Positions 6,998 through 9,624 of a DNA stretch of 9,624 bases are shown here, piece by piece (position 1 is the stretch's first letter; each line of letters opens with the position of its first letter). The DNA comes from JBFEYJ01 sp041563315 (GTDB lineage: Bacteria; Pseudomonadota; Gammaproteobacteria; Thiohalomonadales; Thiohalomonadaceae). The position numbers were made by a program, and so were the translations under genes. The DNA lies in contig JBFFNE010000099.1 of assembly GCA_041563315.1 (NCBI GenBank), positions 1 to 9,624 of the forward strand. The letters run 5' to 3'. The notes under the pieces were generated by a model, which made no database searches, was not told the origin of the DNA, and saw only the letters and a list, made by a program, of their open reading frames with translations.

Positions 6998-7867
6998 ATG
7001 ATACTGCTCGGCTTCAGCGACTACCGACCCCAGGGCGAGGCTCTAGCCGAAACACTGGGCATTCCCTTTGCGCTGGTGAATGTTCACCGCTTCCCCGATG
7101 GCGAGAGCAAATTGACCCTGCCGGAGAAATTGCCCGAAAAGGTGATCATCTGCCGCAGCCTCGACCATCCCAACGACAAACTCATCGAGCTGCTGCTGGC
7201 GGCGCAGAGCGCCCGCGAGCAGAACGTAAAACATCTCACTCTGGTCGCCCCTTATCTCTGCTACATGCGACAGGACATCGCCTTCCATCCGGGCGAAGCG
7301 GTCAGCCAACGCATTATCGGCCGGTTTCTTGCCGATCTGTTCGACACGGTGATAACCGTCGATCCCCACCTTCACCGCATCGACCGGCTGGAGCAGGCTA
7401 TTCCTGGACGTGAGGCCATCGCCCTCGGCACAGCCGAGGTCATGGGCGAGTTCTTGCGCGATAACACTACACGCCCGCTGCTGGTCGGACCCGATGGCGA
7501 ATCCGAACAGTGGGTGCGCGCCATCGCCGAGCCGGCCGGGCTCGACTATGCGGTCGCCACCAAGGAGCGCCTTGGGGATCGGGAAGTGACTATTTCGTTG
7601 CCCGAACATGACTATCATCAGCACGAAGTGATCCTCATCGACGACATGATCAGCACAGGCCGTACCCTGATCAACGTCGCCCTGCAACTCAAGCAACAAG
7701 GTGCAGGCACAATCCACTGCCTGGTTACCCATGCCCTCTTCTGTGACGACGTCACCCAGGCGCTGCACGATGCTGGAATAAAGCATATCTGGAGCAGCGA
7801 CAGCATCCGCCACCCCAGCAATGCCATTGCACTCGCCCCATTGCTGGCCAAAGCGTTGAAAAGATAG
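6998..7867 (+). CDS. Short, archaeal-like ribose-phosphate pyrophosphokinase (PRPP synthetase)
   Basis: Predicted to make PRPP from ribose 5-phosphate and ATP. At 289 residues it is shorter than ordinary bacterial Prs (about 315). Two phosphoribosyltransferase-fold halves are visible: FPDGE (32-36), the ATP-binding loop PYLCYMRQD (85-93), FHPGEAVSQ (96-104), the metal motif DPHLHR (122-127), a putative catalytic lysine in KERLGDREV (189-197), and the PRPP loop LIDDMISTGRTL (213-224). The FHPGEAVS stretch and the short length resemble archaeal enzymes more than the bacterial RQDRK-type loop, so this is probably a specialised paralogue beside a housekeeping prs elsewhere. A GGAG (6986-6989) inside the phosphorylase gene and the 2-nt gap indicate translational coupling with it. 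Confidence 0.92.
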   Translation: MILLGFSDYRPQGEALAETLGIPFALVNVHRFPDGESKLTLPEKLPEKVIICRSLDHPNDKLIELLLAAQSAREQNVKHLTLVAPYLCYMRQDIAFHPGEAVSQRIIGRFLADLFDTVITVDPHLHRIDRLEQAIPGREAIALGTAEVMGEFLRDNTTRPLLVGPDGESEQWVRAIAEPAGLDYAVATKERLGDREVTISLPEHDYHQHEVILIDDMISTGRTLINVALQLKQQGAGTIHCLVTHALFCDDVTQALHDAGIKHIWSSDSIRHPSNAIALAPLLAKALKR

Positions 7868-7886
7868 TTACAAGTTGCACGATTAA
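7866..7886 (+). repeat. AGTTACA heptads directly after the PRPP synthetase gene
   Basis: AGTTACA (7866-7872), AGTTGCA (7873-7879) and CGATTAA (7880-7886). The first unit overlaps the TAG stop (7865-7867). The same word pair is seen at the end of the ABC gene (5323-5343), and the core that follows is also related. Confidence 0.55.
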
Positions 7887-7960
7887 AGATGCGCTCCGAC
7901 AACGGGGTTTATTCATATGCAATCCGCGCCCCAGCACTATTATCATTCCCACGCTCTGCG
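7884..7960 (+). repeat. Core repeat copy C with half of a GTTCCCACGCTC palindrome
   Basis: Positions 7884-7937 align with copy B (5341-5396). AATCCGCGC (7921-7929) is exactly shared with copy A (3180-3188). CATTCCCACGCTCTGCG (7944-7960) is the left half and loop of the palindrome seen whole at 3224-3247, but the GGGAATG right half is missing. Of the 214-nt gap 7868-8081, the part between 7961 and 8039 shows nothing I recognise. Confidence 0.5.
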
Positions 7961-8039
7961 CCCCGTGACCAGCCCTCAACCGTGCAAATCCAACCCACTC
8001 TTCGTAACCCAGAGCGTCACAGGAGCCGTTCCCACAACC

Positions 8040-8060
8040 TTGAACTTTGAACTTCGAACT
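8040..8060 (+). repeat. TTGAACT heptads before the DUF1614 gene
   Basis: Two exact TTGAACT units (8040-8053) and TCGAACT (8054-8060), inverted relative to the AGTTACA units at 7866. They end 21 nt before the ATG at 8082. Confidence 0.75.
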
Positions 8061-8081
8061 TCCTTCCATTACGCTGATTAA

Positions 8082-8747
8082 ATGCCCGACCCCATAAATC
8101 CAGGCAGACTCCTCCTGCTGCTGTTCACCCTCGGCGTACTCATTGCGCTGATCCAGCTCGGCCTGCTGCAAATCGCTTTCAGCAAACTGGGGCTTTCCTC
8201 CTCCTCGGCCTACCTGCTCCTGTTCAGCTCTCTACTGGGCAGCGTGTTCAACCTGCCGATATTTACCATGAGGATCTCCCCACAGACCCCTCCGTTGAAT
8301 ACTCCCCATCCACTATTCCCCGGTTTGCCTATATGGCGCTTCACCGACCGCATGACCGTGGCACTCAACGTAGGCGGCTGTCTTATCCCCATCGCATTTT
8401 CCCTCTATCTCTTCCAAAACAGCCAAGTTACTTTATTTGAGGTAATTCAAGGGGTGTTCCTCGTCAGCCTGGTCAGTTATCTGTTCAGCCGCCCAGTCCA
8501 TGGACTGGGGATCGGTATGCCCATCCTGATCGCGCCGCTCACTGCGGCGTTGGCGGCGACCCTGATCAATCCCGACGCCAGTCCGCCACTGGCCTACATC
8601 AGCGGTACCATGGGGGTGCTCATTGGCGCAGACCTGCTACGCCTCAAAGACATCCGCAAAATGGGCGCCCCCTTTGCCGCCATCGGCGGCGCCGGCACCT
8701 TCGACGGCATCTTCATCACCGGCATCGTCGCCGTGCTGCTGGCCTAA
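8082..8747 (+). CDS. DUF1614 family multi-spanning membrane protein
   Basis: Uncharacterised inner-membrane protein of 221 residues. Hydrophobic segments lie at about 9-34, 42-62, 91-111, 118-136, 143-162, 170-185 and 203-221, so six or seven passes are likely. The conserved family end is present: IGGAGTFDGIFITGIVAVLLA (201-221), preceded by GVLIGADLLRL (178-188). The loop between the second and third segments (about 64-88) is proline-rich. No clear Shine-Dalgarno precedes the ATG, and no better start exists downstream before the first membrane segment. Heptad arrays bound it on both sides, which separates it from the PRPP synthetase gene and suggests its own transcription unit. Function is unknown. 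Confidence 0.9.
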   Translation: MPDPINPGRLLLLLFTLGVLIALIQLGLLQIAFSKLGLSSSSAYLLLFSSLLGSVFNLPIFTMRISPQTPPLNTPHPLFPGLPIWRFTDRMTVALNVGGCLIPIAFSLYLFQNSQVTLFEVIQGVFLVSLVSYLFSRPVHGLGIGMPILIAPLTAALAATLINPDASPPLAYISGTMGVLIGADLLRLKDIRKMGAPFAAIGGAGTFDGIFITGIVAVLLA

Positions 8748-8806
8748 ATCCATTGACAGGTCGGTTCCGAAGCCCCTTCATCTCAGGCTAAAGCTCGACC
8801 ACATCA

Positions 8807-8827
8807 TTGAACTTTAAACTATGAACA
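8807..8827 (+). repeat. TTGAACT heptads after the DUF1614 gene
   Basis: TTGAACT (8807-8813), TTAAACT (8814-8820) and ATGAACA (8821-8827). Unlike the left arms of the other gaps, this array has the same orientation as the right arm at 8981. Confidence 0.7.
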
Positions 8828-8980
8828 TAACTGCTCGCCTCACCTGACAAGGCTCCTGGCGCAAAGGCAAAAAGAGAAGTGCCAGGTAGTCCGGGAGCGT
8901 GGAGCATGGTGCTTTCGACAAGCGGCTGTGGTATTGAAGTTCGAGCCCCCCTTGGCCTACTCAAGCACTCGCATAAGGGT

Positions 8981-9001
8981 TTGAACTTTGAACTTTGAAC
9001 T
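8981..9001 (+). repeat. Three perfect TTGAACT heptads before the SDR gene
   Basis: Three identical copies in tandem, the best-preserved array in the window and the clearest statement of the consensus word. It ends 51 nt before the SDR start codon. Confidence 0.9.
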
Positions 9002-9017
9002 AACGCAATGCTACCCT
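8988..9017 (+). promoter_or_regulatory. Weak candidate promoter for the SDR gene
   Basis: TTGAAC (8988-8993, in the middle heptad) and TACCCT (9012-9017) are 18 nt apart. The -10 is poor. The geometry equals that of the better candidate at 5404-5433. Confidence 0.22.
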
Positions 9018-9052
9018 AGGCCACAATCGTGAACCCCTTGCGCAGGAACGTC

Positions 9053-9624
9053 ATGTCCACACCACAACAACAAAAATCCATCCTCATCACCGGCTGCTCC
9101 AGTGGCATTGGCCTATGTGTTGCTGAGGCTCTGCATACGCGTGGGTATCGCGTTTTCGCCACCGCACGCAAGGCAGAAGACGTCGACATGCTGCAACAGA
9201 AGGGACTCGAATCACTACAACTCGACCTGGCCGATTCCTCCTCGATCACAACAGCGTTCAATGACGTGCTGCAACGCACCGGCGGCACCCTCGATGCCCT
9301 GTTCAATAACGGCGCCTACGGTCAGCCCGGCGCGGTGGAAGACCTGAGCCGCGACGTCCTGCGTGAACAGTTCGAGGCCAACCTGTTCGGTACTCACGAG
9401 CTCACCTGCAAGGCGGTAACTGTGATGCGGCGGCAGGGGCACGGGCGTATCATCCACAACAGCTCAGTGCTGGGCTTGATCGCCCTGCCGTTTCGTGGCG
9501 CCTACAACAGCAGCAAGTTCGCCCTCGAAGGGCTCACCGACACCATGCGCCTTGAGCTGCACGACACCCCGATACACATTTCGCTAATTGAGCCCGGCCC
9601 GGTCACCAGCCGTTTTCGCGCCAA
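9053..9624 (+). CDS. Short-chain dehydrogenase/reductase, 3' end outside the window
   Basis: NAD(P)-dependent oxidoreductase of the classical SDR family; 190 codons are present and the frame runs open off the right edge. Visible motifs: the cofactor glycine motif TGCSSGIG (13-20), D58 of the DL after the fourth strand, NNG (85-87, where NNAG is usual), N110, catalytic S138, and YNSSK with Y151 and K155, then the EPGPV after the active site. The S-Y and Y-K spacings are standard, so the enzyme should be active. The overall wording is close to E. coli YbbO, an SDR thought to act on retinal or fatty aldehydes; the substrate here cannot be read from sequence. AR (38-39) after the second strand suits NADP(H). 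The ATG at 9053 has AGGA 5 nt before it. Confidence 0.93.
   Translation, partial: MSTPQQQKSILITGCSSGIGLCVAEALHTRGYRVFATARKAEDVDMLQQKGLESLQLDLADSSSITTAFNDVLQRTGGTLDALFNNGAYGQPGAVEDLSRDVLREQFEANLFGTHELTCKAVTVMRRQGHGRIIHNSSVLGLIALPFRGAYNSSKFALEGLTDTMRLELHDTPIHISLIEPGPVTSRFRA

Larger units (their letters stand above)
8748..9052. other. 305-nt intergenic gap with heptads and alternative hairpins
   Basis: Between the DUF1614 and SDR genes. It holds heptads at 8807-8827 and 8981-9001, and two mutually exclusive stems: 8852-8859 with 8891-8898 (8 bp, one G-T) or 8855-8860 with 8881-8886 (6 bp). The stretch 8748-8806 shows nothing recognisable. No open frame with a credible start was seen here. Confidence 0.4.

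Noticed and set aside
8881..8963. tRNA-like look: GCCAGG at 8881 can pair with CTTGGC at 8951-8956, a GTTCGAGCC resembles a T-loop, and a TTCGACA 7-nt loop lies between.
   Set aside because: The T stem would have three mismatches of five, the anticodon stem only three good pairs, the D arm is poor, and there is no CCA. At best a decayed fragment; more likely chance.

Overview
The window is a 9.6-kb chromosomal stretch of GC-rich bacterial DNA. It is most likely from a gammaproteobacterium. The main reasons are the minus-strand order fmdB-type zinc ribbon, DUF502 membrane protein, aspS, which as I recall is usual in that class, and an AspRS that reads very like the Pseudomonas enzyme. I cannot place it at genus level. 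An affinity to Chromatiales-like sulfur oxidisers is only an impression.

Layout. On the minus strand, 94-3025 holds fmdB, the DUF502 gene and aspS, read in that order, with a possible start of a further gene running off the left edge (1-40). A 497-nt divergent intergenic region (3026-3522) is packed with small repeats. On the plus strand follow an Atm1/HMT-type ABC exporter (3523-5343), an AMP/thymidine phosphorylase-family enzyme (5442-6995), a short archaeal-like PRPP synthetase coupled to it by a 2-nt gap (6998-7867), a DUF1614 membrane protein (8082-8747), and an SDR oxidoreductase cut by the right edge (9053-9624+). No RNA gene, CRISPR array, transposase or prophage gene is visible.

How the genes relate. 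The aspS cluster is translation housekeeping plus two conserved proteins of unknown function. The phosphorylase/PRPP synthetase pair suggests nucleotide salvage through ribose phosphates. The exporter, DUF1614 protein and SDR stand as separate units.

Most unusual signal. Five intergenic gaps (1891-2110, 3026-3522, 5344-5441, 7868-8081 and 8748-9052) carry degenerate arrays of a 7-bp word in strict 7-bp register. Four use AAGTTCA/TGAACTT and one uses a GAGGGAC/GTCCCTC-like word. In four of the five, the left and right arrays are inverted relative to each other and enclose a core with its own stem-loops. The three AAGTTCA/TGAACTT gaps among these four share a related core of about 55 bp. In two places the array runs into a gene and encodes its C-terminal residues and stop codon (DUF502 protein and ABC exporter). 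This looks like a family of non-coding, possibly mobile or replication-slippage-driven intergenic elements.
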